Assembly (NCBI RefSeq): GCF_000242615.2
Contig: NZ_KI912268.1
Span: 1,115,462-1,179,461, forward strand
Direction: 5' to 3'
Origin: Holophaga foetida DSM 6591
GTDB taxonomy: Bacteria; Acidobacteriota; Holophagae; Holophagales; Holophagaceae
DNA: 64,000 nt
Shown here: positions 52,617-64,000 of the stretch, in pieces
Layout: the number at the start of each line of letters is the position of its first letter
Position numbering within the stretch: the first letter of the stretch is position 1
Translations under genes and position numbers: made by a program
The notes under the pieces: model-generated
Seen by the model: only the letters and a program-made list of their open reading frames with translations
Databases searched by the model: none
What the model was told of the DNA's origin: nothing

Positions 52617-53588
52617 TCAGCTTCCCTTCTGCAGGCATTCCAGGGTTTCCACGGTGGCCTGGATGGCTTCGGGGGCGAGAATCAGGGTGACGTGCCCCAC
52701 CCCAGGAACGAGGCGCACCGGGATGGGCTTCCCGGCGGACCGGAAGACGTTCTCGAACTGGTCCGCCTGGAACAGCTCGTCCGCGGTGCCGACCACCAGG
52801 GCCATGGGACGCCGGGCCTGCCGGATATCCGCCTGGTAGTCGTCATGGGGCTGGAAGTTGCGCGCCAGGGCAAAGGAATACCAAGGGGTCAGGCGATTCT
52901 GGTCCTCCGGCGACAGGGCGAATCTGGTCACCGGCAGGCCCTGGAAGATCCTCAGGCCGACCCCGTCGAGCAGCCGGAGCGCCAGGAACCTGGGAATCCC
53001 GACCTGGGCCCACTCGGGGCCGCCCTGTCGGAATGTCGGGGCATCGTAGCGCAGGTAGGGCGAGAGCAGAAGGTAGGAGGAGAAGAGATCCTGGCGGGCA
53101 CTCCCGGCGAAGCGGAGCGCGAAGCCACCGCCTGCGGAGAGCCCCACCAGGGTTGAGGGTTGGGCCAGGACCCGGGACTTCGCGAAGTCCTCCAGATCGT
53201 CCTCCAGTTGGCCGATGTAGGCGATCTGCCCCTTGGGGCCGGAGTCCCCGTGCCCCCGGATGTCCAGGGTGAAGACCTCGAACCCGGCGGCCGCAAGCCC
53301 CCGGGCCAGGGGGTGCATGCTTACACTGTTCGCCGAGGATCCGTGGATCAGGATGGCGCTCCCCCGGATCACCCCCGGAGGGGCATAGTGGCGGAAGCCC
53401 AGCTGGGCCCCGTCCCGGGCCCGGTAACGCTCAAGGGAGGGCAGGCTGGAGAAGTCCACCGTCTTGAAGGGATCCCCGATGGAGGCCATGGTCGAAGGCT
53501 GACCAGGCCCCCCGAAGGCCAGGGCCGCCCCGAAGGCGAGCAGCAGAAGGGCAAGCACCGACAGCCCAATGATCAGCAGGAGCTTCAT
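52617..53588 (-). CDS. Membrane-anchored alpha/beta hydrolase (lysophospholipase/S33-like)
   Basis: 323 residues. An N-terminal membrane segment (LLLIIGLSVLALLLLAFG) anchors an alpha/beta hydrolase: oxyanion region ILIHGSSANS, nucleophile elbow VGLSAGGGF, acid near GTADELF, His in PGVGHV. ATG 53588 follows GGAGG. The catalytic domain probably faces the periplasm. Relatives are monoacylglycerol lipases and serine aminopeptidases. It is a lone gene. Confidence 0.8.
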   Translation of the reverse strand: MKLLLIIGLSVLALLLLAFGAALAFGGPGQPSTMASIGDPFKTVDFSSLPSLERYRARDGAQLGFRHYAPPGVIRGSAILIHGSSANSVSMHPLARGLAAAGFEVFTLDIRGHGDSGPKGQIAYIGQLEDDLEDFAKSRVLAQPSTLVGLSAGGGFALRFAGSARQDLFSSYLLLSPYLRYDAPTFRQGGPEWAQVGIPRFLALRLLDGVGLRIFQGLPVTRFALSPEDQNRLTPWYSFALARNFQPHDDYQADIRQARRPMALVVGTADELFQADQFENVFRSAGKPIPVRLVPGVGHVTLILAPEAIQATVETLECLQKGS

Positions 53589-53735
53589 GGAACCCTCCGG
53601 AGATTCCCTCCAGCATGCCCTAAAAGCGGGGAAGAACATCGGCGTACCGACAACGCCCTCCAGCGCCAATGATCTCCGTGGATCCCCGGCTACAAAAGCA
53701 GAACCCGTTTATCGGCAATGCTCAGTCAAAAGAAT

Positions 53736-54080
53736 ACTTCCACCACTAAGCAACCCCGCCGCGCGGGGTTGCTTGGTAAAGAGAAGGACCGAATGCGAAT
53801 ACGCGGCTTCAGGGGGCGATGTAAACCCAAGGGTTTACAGGGTAGGCACGAAGACACCAAGGAATCACCAAGTGCTGACCGGACCCTCTGGCCGCCCCGC
53901 GGAGCGGGGGCGCGCGGCGAAGCCGCACGCGTTCCGGCTGGGGCAGGCGGCGGAGGCACGCCAGCGTGCCAAAGCCACCTGTCCCAACCGGAACCGGACC
54001 TGAGGGTCCTGGTTGGAGGTGCGTCCAGTCTCGCTTCTTTCTTCGTGGGCCTTGGTGCCCTTGGTGTCTTGGTGGTGGAA
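53736..54080. repeat. Nested intergenic palindrome R5 (CCACCAAG arms) with shared GC-rich module
   Basis: The gap 53589-54195 (607 bp) has no gene. Arms at 53847-53872 and 54051-54080 use the CACCAAGACACCAAG vocabulary. The inner module 53891-53933 is very similar to 23601-23643, followed by hairpin arms 53931-53947 and 53978-53994 (15 of 17) and a GGCACGC/GCGTGCC core as in R4. The left part also has two hairpins: AAGCAACCCCGC arms (about 53748-53774) and TGTAAACCC/GGGTTTACA at 53820-53839. Confidence 0.82.
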
Positions 54081-54195
54081 TTTACAAGCCGCCGGATCAA
54101 GCTGAGACATACCGATAATCGGGAAATAGCCGGGGATGAACGGGGATACGGAAAAGGGCCGTCACTCCCCGCCCCAAATCCGCGGCAGCCCTTCC

Positions 54196-55632
54196 CTACA
54201 TCCCCCCGATCACACTCGCGTAAAGATCCCGGTAGTGCTTGGCCGCGGCATGCCAGCCGAAGTCCTGCTTCATGCCGCGACGCTGGATCTGGGCCCAGGT
54301 GCGAGGTTGCTCCCGGAAGAGGTGGACCGCCCGGCCGATGGCCTCTCCCAGCACCCAGGAGCTGGGTTCGTCGAAGCAGAAGCCTGTGGCCGTCCCCTTG
54401 GCCAGACTCTCCTCGCTGGTGTCCACCACGGTGTCCGCCAGGCCGCCGGTGCGCCGCACCACGGGAATGGCACCGTACTTGAGGGCGTACATCTGGGTGA
54501 GGCCGCAGGGTTCCTGGCGGCTGGGCATCAGCAGGGCATCGGCCCCCCCCAGGATGCGATGGGCCAAGCCCTCGTTGTATCCAAGGTGGACAGCCACCCG
54601 CCCGGGATAGCGTTCGGCGAAGGCCCGGAAACCAGCCTCCAGGAGAGGCTCGCCGGAGCCCAGCACCACCAGTTGCGCCCCCAGGGAAACCAGGTAGTCC
54701 ACGTTGGAGAGGACCAGATCCAGACCTTTCTGGGGGGCGAGGCGGCTGATGATGGAGAAGAGGGGAGCCTCGCAGTCCTCCTGGAGCCCCATCTGGCGCT
54801 GGAGCATGTTCTTGTCCACCTTCTTGCCCGAGGGGAGCTTGACGTCGTAGTGGGCGTCCAGGTGGGGGCAGGTGGCCGGATCCCAGACCCTTTCATCCAC
54901 CCCGTTGAGGATCCCCACCAGCGAATCCTTCCGGAACCGCAGCACACCATCCAGTCCCTCACCGAAAGCCGGGGTCTGGATCTCCTGGGCGTAAGTGGGA
55001 CTCACGGTGCTGATGCGGTCGGCGAACTGGAGCCCCCCCTTGAGGAAATTGAGCTGGCCGTAGTATTCCACCCCATGCATGTGGAAGACCTGCGGCCCCA
55101 GCCAGACCCCAGGGAGGCAGGCCCCAGGATAGATCCCTTGGTAGGCCAGGTTGTGGATCGTCAGAAGGGTCGCGGGGCGGTTTCCCGGCTCCTGGTCCAG
55201 GTAGACGGGGGCCAGTGCGGTCTGCCAGTCGTGGCAGTGGAGCAACTGGGGGTGCCACCCCGACCCGTCGCCATGCCGTGCCAGATGGGCCGCAGCCCAG
55301 GAGAAGGCCGCGAACTTGCGGTCGCTGTCCCCCATCTCCTCGTAGGGGCCTCCGGGGCGGTCGAAGAAGGGGGAATCCAACAGGTAGACCGTGAGGCCAT
55401 CCGGACTTCTGCCCTGGAGGATCCTGGCGGGCCCACCACCCATCAGATCGGGCCACCAGTAAACCTCGCGCCGGATCTCGATGCCCTTCAGCAGGGTCGG
55501 GAATCCTGGGAGCAGGATCCGCACACTGAGGCCGATCTCCTGAAGAGCCCTGGGCAGCGCCCCGGCCACGTCACCCAGACCACCAGCCTTAACGAAAGGA
55601 AAAAACTCAGCAGCGGCATGCAAAACGCGCAT
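54196..55632 (-). CDS. glgA: Glycogen synthase
   Basis: 478 residues, GT5 family; adds ADP-glucose to the growing glycogen chain. The N-terminal substrate loop is FPFVKAGGLGDVAGALP (KxGGL, Lys15) and the C-terminal GT-B domain has PSRQEPCGLTQMYALKYG. Start 55632 is directly after the glgC stop, so the two are translated together. Confidence 0.95.
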   Translation of the reverse strand: MRVLHAAAEFFPFVKAGGLGDVAGALPRALQEIGLSVRILLPGFPTLLKGIEIRREVYWWPDLMGGGPARILQGRSPDGLTVYLLDSPFFDRPGGPYEEMGDSDRKFAAFSWAAAHLARHGDGSGWHPQLLHCHDWQTALAPVYLDQEPGNRPATLLTIHNLAYQGIYPGACLPGVWLGPQVFHMHGVEYYGQLNFLKGGLQFADRISTVSPTYAQEIQTPAFGEGLDGVLRFRKDSLVGILNGVDERVWDPATCPHLDAHYDVKLPSGKKVDKNMLQRQMGLQEDCEAPLFSIISRLAPQKGLDLVLSNVDYLVSLGAQLVVLGSGEPLLEAGFRAFAERYPGRVAVHLGYNEGLAHRILGGADALLMPSRQEPCGLTQMYALKYGAIPVVRRTGGLADTVVDTSEESLAKGTATGFCFDEPSSWVLGEAIGRAVHLFREQPRTWAQIQRRGMKQDFGWHAAAKHYRDLYASVIGGM

Positions 55633-56898
55633 CTATTGACACCCCAATCTGTCCAGCATGCGCTGGGAGACCAGTGTCACGCCATTCGGCGTCCGGAAGA
55701 AGCGCCGGGCATCCTCCTCGGGATCCTCCCCCACCACCAGCCCTGGGGGGATGTGGCATCCGCGGTCCACAACCACCTTACGGAGCCTGGCATGCCCCCC
55801 GATATCCGCCTCCGGCAGGACCACCACCTCGTGGAGGTAGGCATGGGAGTGGACCACCACCCCCGAAGACAAGAGGGACTGCTGTACGGTGGCCCCAGAG
55901 ATGATGCAGCCGGCAGAGATCACGCTGGCCAGGGCCAACCCGTTACGGTGCGGGTCGCTGTGGACGAACTTGGCAGGCGGCAGTTGCCGCTGATGAGTGA
56001 AGATCGGCCAGTGGTTGTCGTAGAGATTGAGGACCGGATCCACGGTGGTCAGGTCAATATTGGCCTTCCAGTAGGCATCCACCGTGCCCACATCCCGCCA
56101 ATAGGGCGCCTTGTCCCGGTTATTGACACAACTATGGGTGAACCGGTGGGCAAAGAGCCGCGCACGGGACACCAGGTAGGGGATGAGATCCTTGCCGAAG
56201 TCATGGCTGGAATCCGGACAGGCCGCATCCCGGGCAAGCTGTTCGTAAAGGAACTTCGCCTTGAAGAGGTAGATGCCCATGCTGGCGAAGGATCTATCCG
56301 ACTGACCCGGAATGCACGGGGGATCCTCGGGCTTCTCCACGAAGTCGACGATGCGGTCATCCTCATCCACCTGGACCACGCCGAAACCCTTGGCCTCCTC
56401 CCGGGGCACCTCGATGCAGGCGATGCTCATATCCGCATCCTTCTGCAGGTGATCCGCCAGGAAGCGCCGGTAGTCCATCTTGTAGATGTGGTCCCCCGCC
56501 AGGATCAGGACGTGCTCGGGGGAATGGTCCTGAAGATTGGAGATGTTCTGGAAGACGGCATCGGCTGTGCCGCAGTACCACTGATCCCGATCCAGGCTCT
56601 GCTGGGCGGGCAGGACGTGGACGAACTCCTCAAGCTGGGGTGAGAGGAAGGACCAGCCGAACTGGAGGTGCTCCAGCAGCCGGTGGGAGTTGTACTGGGT
56701 CAGCACCTGGATCTTGCGGATGCCAGAGTTCACACAGTTGGAGAGGGTGAAGTCGATGATGCAATACTTCCCGCCGAAGTCCAGGCCGGGCTTGGACAGG
56801 CGGGAAGTGAGGTCCATGAGACGGGTCCCCCGCCCCCCCGCCAGGATCATGGCCACGGTCCGACTGGGGGCATGGAAGATGTCCAACTGTTCCAACAC
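55633..56898 (-). CDS. glgC: Glucose-1-phosphate adenylyltransferase
   Basis: 421 residues; makes ADP-glucose from glucose-1-phosphate and ATP. The nucleotide-binding loop is MILAGGRGTRL (about 17-27), then DFGGKYCIIDFTLSNC, a central WYCGTADAV (the ATP-binding loop) and a C-terminal left-handed beta-helix. The start is GTG at 56898 or the adjacent TTG, with GCGAGG upstream. It is the first gene of the glgCA unit. Confidence 0.95.
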   Translation of the reverse strand: MLEQLDIFHAPSRTVAMILAGGRGTRLMDLTSRLSKPGLDFGGKYCIIDFTLSNCVNSGIRKIQVLTQYNSHRLLEHLQFGWSFLSPQLEEFVHVLPAQQSLDRDQWYCGTADAVFQNISNLQDHSPEHVLILAGDHIYKMDYRRFLADHLQKDADMSIACIEVPREEAKGFGVVQVDEDDRIVDFVEKPEDPPCIPGQSDRSFASMGIYLFKAKFLYEQLARDAACPDSSHDFGKDLIPYLVSRARLFAHRFTHSCVNNRDKAPYWRDVGTVDAYWKANIDLTTVDPVLNLYDNHWPIFTHQRQLPPAKFVHSDPHRNGLALASVISAGCIISGATVQQSLLSSGVVVHSHAYLHEVVVLPEADIGGHARLRKVVVDRGCHIPPGLVVGEDPEEDARRFFRTPNGVTLVSQRMLDRLGCQ

Positions 56899-56984
56899 AC
56901 ACCTCGCTAGGGCAATCCCCTGGAAAGGAATCGAAATACAATGGAGGATATATCCATCGTCCAGGATAGCGAAGTGCTTGAATT

Positions 56985-57479
56985 CTACTGCTTGGCCTTT
57001 TCGATCACCCGCTTGCGGAGCGCCTGGTGCTCCTCCTCGTTGATCAACCCATCGGCCTTGAGCTTGTTGAGCCTCTCCAGTTCAGCCCTCAGATCCACGG
57101 GCAGGGCCTGGACAGGAGCCGGGGCGGGGGCAGGCGCCACCGCAGGAGCAGGGACCGGCACGGGGCTCGTGGGCACATAGGCTAGGTCAGTCCCCTTGGT
57201 GAAGGACTCAAAGCGGCCATCCACCAATCTCACCCAGAAGAGGTTGCCATGGTCCAGCTTCATCACGTTGGCGTTCAGTTCCGGGGTCGGGAAGCCCAGG
57301 TATTTGACCCGCCCATTCTCGATCACCTTGTCCGGCTCTCCCAGGCGGGAAAGCACCTGTTCTTCTGTCATGCCGGTGCGCACGGGACCGGTGAGCACCG
57401 AGGGCTTGGCGACAGGATTGGAGCAGCCCATGAAGGCAAGGAGCCCGGCGGTCGCGAGGATGGAGAAGAGAGGCTTCAT
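56985..57479 (-). CDS. Lipoprotein with SmpA/BamE-like and SHOCT segments
   Basis: 164 residues. The lipoprotein signal ends LLAFMGC. The BamE/SmpA-like motif GMTEEQVLSRLGEPDKV (about 38-54) is followed by a short beta domain, a Pro/Ala-rich linker (110-130) and a C-terminal SHOCT-type helical hairpin (LERLNKLKADGLINEEEH). TGGAG precedes the ATG. The motif pair suggests an envelope protein with an oligomerisation tail, role unknown. It is divergent from dnaE. Confidence 0.78.
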   Translation of the reverse strand: MKPLFSILATAGLLAFMGCSNPVAKPSVLTGPVRTGMTEEQVLSRLGEPDKVIENGRVKYLGFPTPELNANVMKLDHGNLFWVRLVDGRFESFTKGTDLAYVPTSPVPVPAPAVAPAPAPAPVQALPVDLRAELERLNKLKADGLINEEEHQALRKRVIEKAKQ

Positions 57480-57638
57480 GGGGACTCCAGATGATTTATT
57501 TGTAAATTTCACCAAAACCAGAGTGGGACTTCCTCTATCTAGGGCCCTTTCCCACTGGTTTGTCAATGCGAAGCCGCCAAATGGCGTCATGGGCACTTTC
57601 CTTTCGCTCCTGGACCGGGGCTTTGGGAGAATGGAAGG

Positions 57639-61265
<3,627 letters not shown>

Positions 61266-61551
61266 TGAAAAGCCCAACGGAGTCAACGCAGAGGGCGCAG
61301 AGAAAAGCAAAAAGAGAGGGCACAGAGAGCTTTGCGGGCAACGATGGCCCACACAGGCGCTCTGGCCTGCCCCGCGTAGCGGGGGCACACGGCAAAGCCG
61401 CGTGCGTTCTGGATGCGCCGAAACCCCGGTCAGCATCTTTTCATCCCCTCTATCCCATGCATCCCAGCTCAGGCTTTTCTGCTTTTCTCCGCGCCCTCTC
61501 CTTTCAACCTCTGCGCCCTCTGCGTTGACGCTTTCAATCCTTTAGGCCCCC
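61266..61551. repeat. Intergenic palindrome R6 (CAACGCAGAG arms) with module copy
   Basis: The 21-bp arms 61282-61302 and 61509-61529 are perfectly complementary. A third copy of the GC-rich module of R4 and R5 is at 61365-61409. It lies between dnaE and thiL. The right arm ends 22 bp before the thiL start. Confidence 0.82.
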
Positions 61552-62463
61552 ATGCTCACCGAATCCGAAATCATCGCCTTCATCCAGGCCCACTTCCCCG
61601 GCGGGGAAACCCTGACGGACGACTGCGGGGCCCTACCCCCCGTGCCGGAGGGCGAGAAGCTCCTGGTGACCACGGACCTGATGGAGTCGGGCCAGCACTT
61701 CAGCCTGGACTGGCACCCCCCGGAACTCCTGGGGCGCAAGCTGCTGATGGTGAACCTCTCGGATCTGGACGCCAGCGGGGCGAGGCCCCTGGGCTTCACC
61801 CTGACCGTGGCGCTGGGGAGGGACATCCCCAAGGCCTGGCTCTTCCGCTTCCTGGAGGGGCTCTCCAGGGCCGCCAAGGAAACCGGCACACCCGTCATCG
61901 GGGGTGACACCGTGGGACGCGCATCGGGGCTGGGCCTGGGCATCAGCGCCTTCGGAGCGGCCAGGCACTGGCTTTGCCGGGATGGGATGCAGGCCGGGGA
62001 CCTGATCTTCGTGGACCAGCCCCTGGGTGCCAGCCTCCGGGGACTGCGGAAACTCCAGGCAGGGCAGCGCTGGGACCCGGTGAATCCGGATCCGGATGTC
62101 CTGGCCCACCTCAACCCCTCGCCCAACCTGGGCCTGGGGCTTCGCTTGGCACAGATCCCCGAGATCCACGCCTGCATCGACCTCTCGGATGGACTCAGCA
62201 AGGACCTGCGGATGCTGGCGGAGACATCGAAGCTGAGCGTGATCCTGAACAAGGGCCTGGATCCGGATGCCATCCGGGGCGGGGAGGATTATGCCCGCTG
62301 CTTCGCCTCCAGCCTGCCCCAAATCCGACTGGAGGAGCTTCTGGGGCTTTCCCTCCAACCCGTCGGACAGGCGATCGCCCGGGGCGAGGCCCCTCTTCTC
62401 CACTATGATGGAGAGGCGCTGATCCCCCTGCCGGACCAGAGTTTCGACCATTTCCATCCGTGA
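61552..62463 (+). CDS. thiL: Thiamine-monophosphate kinase
   Basis: 303 residues; makes thiamine diphosphate. Metal/ATP motifs are DDCGALPPV (about 22), VTTDLMESGQHF and GGDTVGRASG (about 120), and IDLSDGLSKDL and GGEDYARCF follow. The ribosome-binding site is weak (TTTAGG). A DUF2062 gene starts 4 bp downstream, so an operon to recR is likely. Confidence 0.93.
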   Translation: MLTESEIIAFIQAHFPGGETLTDDCGALPPVPEGEKLLVTTDLMESGQHFSLDWHPPELLGRKLLMVNLSDLDASGARPLGFTLTVALGRDIPKAWLFRFLEGLSRAAKETGTPVIGGDTVGRASGLGLGISAFGAARHWLCRDGMQAGDLIFVDQPLGASLRGLRKLQAGQRWDPVNPDPDVLAHLNPSPNLGLGLRLAQIPEIHACIDLSDGLSKDLRMLAETSKLSVILNKGLDPDAIRGGEDYARCFASSLPQIRLEELLGLSLQPVGQAIARGEAPLLHYDGEALIPLPDQSFDHFHP

Positions 62464-62467
62464 GCCT

Positions 62468-63022
62468 ATGACCGATATCCCAGTGGCCAGCCCCAAACCC
62501 AGCCTGTGGGCCCGTCTCAAGTCCCATATCCTGCACCCGGAGCTGAGCCCGAACGTGGTGGCCTGGAGCTTCGCCATCGGCTTCTCCATCGCCTGGAACC
62601 CTCTCCTGGGGCTCCACACCTGGATGGTCATCCTGCTCTGCCTCATCTTCCGCCGACTCCACCGCCCCCTGATGTTCATCGCGGCCTTCATCAACAACCC
62701 CTGGACCATGGTGCCCATGGCCACCGCGAGCGTTTTCCTCGGGAATGCCCTGCTGGGCCGCGGCTGGCATGTGAGCCTCCAGGGCATCCGATGGCATGAG
62801 ATCGGCTGGCGCAGCTTCGTCACCCGGGAGGGCTTTCGGGCCACCTACCAGATGATCGAGCCCATCCTGGCCCCCTACCTCCTGGGGGGGGCAGTTCTCA
62901 GCCTGCTGGCCATTCCGGTAGGCTATTTCGTCATGCGGAAGTTCACGGAACGCCTCCGCAGGATGCACCTGCACATGCCCCACGTGCATCTTCACCACAA
63001 ACACCCCGACAAGCAGGATTAA
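62468..63022 (+). CDS. DUF2062-family membrane protein
   Basis: 184 residues with three hydrophobic segments (about 28-45, 55-100, 130-155) and a His-rich C-terminal tail (LHMPHVHLHHKH). The DUF2062 signature is the SPNVVAWSFAIGFSIAWNP start and LLGLHTW. Function unknown. It lies in the thiL-ybaB-recR unit. The His-rich end could bind metal ions. Confidence 0.8.
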   Translation: MTDIPVASPKPSLWARLKSHILHPELSPNVVAWSFAIGFSIAWNPLLGLHTWMVILLCLIFRRLHRPLMFIAAFINNPWTMVPMATASVFLGNALLGRGWHVSLQGIRWHEIGWRSFVTREGFRATYQMIEPILAPYLLGGAVLSLLAIPVGYFVMRKFTERLRRMHLHMPHVHLHHKHPDKQD

Positions 63023-63031
63023 GGAGCCCCC

Positions 63032-63334
63032 ATGGACATGCGTTTTCTCATGAAGCAGGCCCAGGCCATGCAGACCAAGCTTCAGGATGCCCAGCAGAAC
63101 CTGCGGGCCGAAGGCACCGCTGGCGGAGCCATGGTCAAGGTGACCCTCAACGGTTCCAAGGAGCTCCAGGCCATCTCCATCGCCAAGGAAGCCATGGACC
63201 CCGAGGATCCCTCCATGCTGGAGGACCTGATCCTGGCGGCCTTCAAGGACGCCAGCGCCAAGGCTGACGAGGCCATGTCCAAGGTCACCGGCGGCATGGG
63301 TGGAGGCCTGAACCTGCCTGGCCTGAAGTTCTAG
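63032..63334 (+). CDS. ybaB: YbaB/EbfC-family nucleoid-associated protein
   Basis: 100 residues. It starts MRFLMKQAQAMQTKLQ, the usual helical start of the family. The central beta hairpin is MVKVTLNGSKELQAISI. The C-terminal tail is Gly-rich. It forms DNA-binding dimers. It is paired with recR one base downstream, as in many bacteria. Confidence 0.93.
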   Translation: MDMRFLMKQAQAMQTKLQDAQQNLRAEGTAGGAMVKVTLNGSKELQAISIAKEAMDPEDPSMLEDLILAAFKDASAKADEAMSKVTGGMGGGLNLPGLKF

Positions 63335-63335
63335 C

Positions 63336-63932
63336 ATGCAACTCCCTGCCCCCCTGGAAGCCGTCGTGGAAGCCCTCCAGAAGCTGCCGGGCGTGGGAAC
63401 CAAGAGCGCCCAGCGCATGGCCCTGCACCTGCTGAAGGAGGGCCCCCAGGCCATGGAACACTTGGGGGACCTCCTCCAGCAGGCCGCCCACAAGGTAGGC
63501 TTCTGCCAGGAGTGCGGTGCCTTCACGGATCGCCCCCTCTGTCTGGTCTGCACGGATACCCAGCGGGATCCCCGGACCCTGGTGGTGGTGGCGGAAGCCT
63601 CCAATGTCCTGAGCTTCGAACGCAGTGGCCACTTCCACGGACGCTACCACGTCCTGGGGGGCCTCATCAGCCCCCTCAAGGGCGTGGGGCCGGACCAGCT
63701 GCGGGTGCGGGAGCTGCTGAAACGCCTGGAGGACGGTCGGATCCAGGAAATCGTCCTGGCCACCAACCCCACCCTGGACGGCGAAGCCACCGCCACCTGG
63801 CTGGCCCGCATCCTGGAGCCCCTGGGCCTGCGCACCACCCGCATCGGCCTGGGCCTGCCCATCGGCAGCGACCTGGAGTACGCCGACGACCTGACCCTGG
63901 ACCGGGCCATGGAAGGGCGACGGCTGGTGTAA
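63336..63932 (+). CDS. recR: Recombination mediator RecR
   Basis: 198 residues. A helix-hairpin-helix motif (LPGVGTKSAQRMALHLL) is followed by a Cys4 zinc finger (CQECGAFTDRPLCLVC, about 54-69). The Toprim domain has LVVVAEASNVLSFE and GLISPLKGVGP. It works in the RecFOR pathway. The start is immediately after the ybaB stop. Confidence 0.95.
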   Translation: MQLPAPLEAVVEALQKLPGVGTKSAQRMALHLLKEGPQAMEHLGDLLQQAAHKVGFCQECGAFTDRPLCLVCTDTQRDPRTLVVVAEASNVLSFERSGHFHGRYHVLGGLISPLKGVGPDQLRVRELLKRLEDGRIQEIVLATNPTLDGEATATWLARILEPLGLRTTRIGLGLPIGSDLEYADDLTLDRAMEGRRLV

Positions 63933-64000
63933 AAAAACGAATTCCACCACCAATCCACCAAGGCTCGAAGAAAAGATCAAGAAAAAGGTCATTTCCTTTC
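63933..64000. repeat. Start of a further intergenic repeat R8 (CCACCAAG arm)
   Basis: AATTCCACCACCAATCCACC at 63940-63959 matches the outer arm of R5 (reverse strand, 54052-54082) in most positions. It probably continues past the window end. Confidence 0.55.

Overview
The window looks like a chromosomal segment of a high-GC, Gram-negative, anaerobic Acidobacteriota of the Holophaga/Geothrix kind. This is an inference from gene content: a trimeric [FeFe] hydrogenase, several UroD-like methyltransferase-family proteins, a PhlG-type hydrolase, and many long palindromic intergenic repeats. No rRNA or tRNA gene was seen, so the taxonomy is not proven from the window.

Layout. 1-1.5 kb: the end of an IS21 element with a frameshifted istB, beside a GGDEF protein with a damaged 5' end. 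1.5-8.3 kb: a UroD-like protein, an SPFH protein, a CocE/NonD hydrolase, a small metzincin-like protease and a lipoprotein. 8.4-12.5 kb: a large SNF2 helicase. 12.6-19.2 kb: asd, a beta-helix lipoprotein, thrB and thrA, preceded by what reads as a complete Thr/Ile attenuator (promoter, leader peptide, alternative hairpins, terminator). 19.4-23.4 kb: response regulator, hydC, hydB, hydA. 23.9-28.2 kb: histidine kinase, FUSC exporter, PstS-like protein.

28.3-39.0 kb is the accessory core. An AraC regulator, a UroD-like protein and a small STAS/SEC14-like protein occur twice in the same order. Each copy has a pair of near-identical 10-mers exactly 21 bp apart in front of its UroD gene. Copy 1 continues into a PhlG-like hydrolase. 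A TetR regulator, a second CocE hydrolase and an MFS transporter lie between the copies. This is the best candidate for an undescribed pathway, probably acting on a plant-derived aromatic or methylated compound, but the substrate cannot be read from sequence.

39.2-49.7 kb: a LysR-controlled HbpS/ferredoxin/flavoprotein operon, an internally deleted Sir2-like remnant, a TetR-TolC-EmrA-EmrB efflux operon with a perfect 32-bp operator palindrome, another LysR and a SnoaL-like protein. 49.8-52.5 kb: a group II intron, which split an intergenic repeat, and an IS200-like element. 52.6-64 kb: an alpha/beta hydrolase, then housekeeping genes glgA, glgC, dnaE, thiL, a DUF2062 gene, ybaB and recR.

At least eight intergenic spaces hold large inverted repeats built from a few recurring arm sequences, some with a shared inner module. 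They form a second layer of structure that the genes do not explain.
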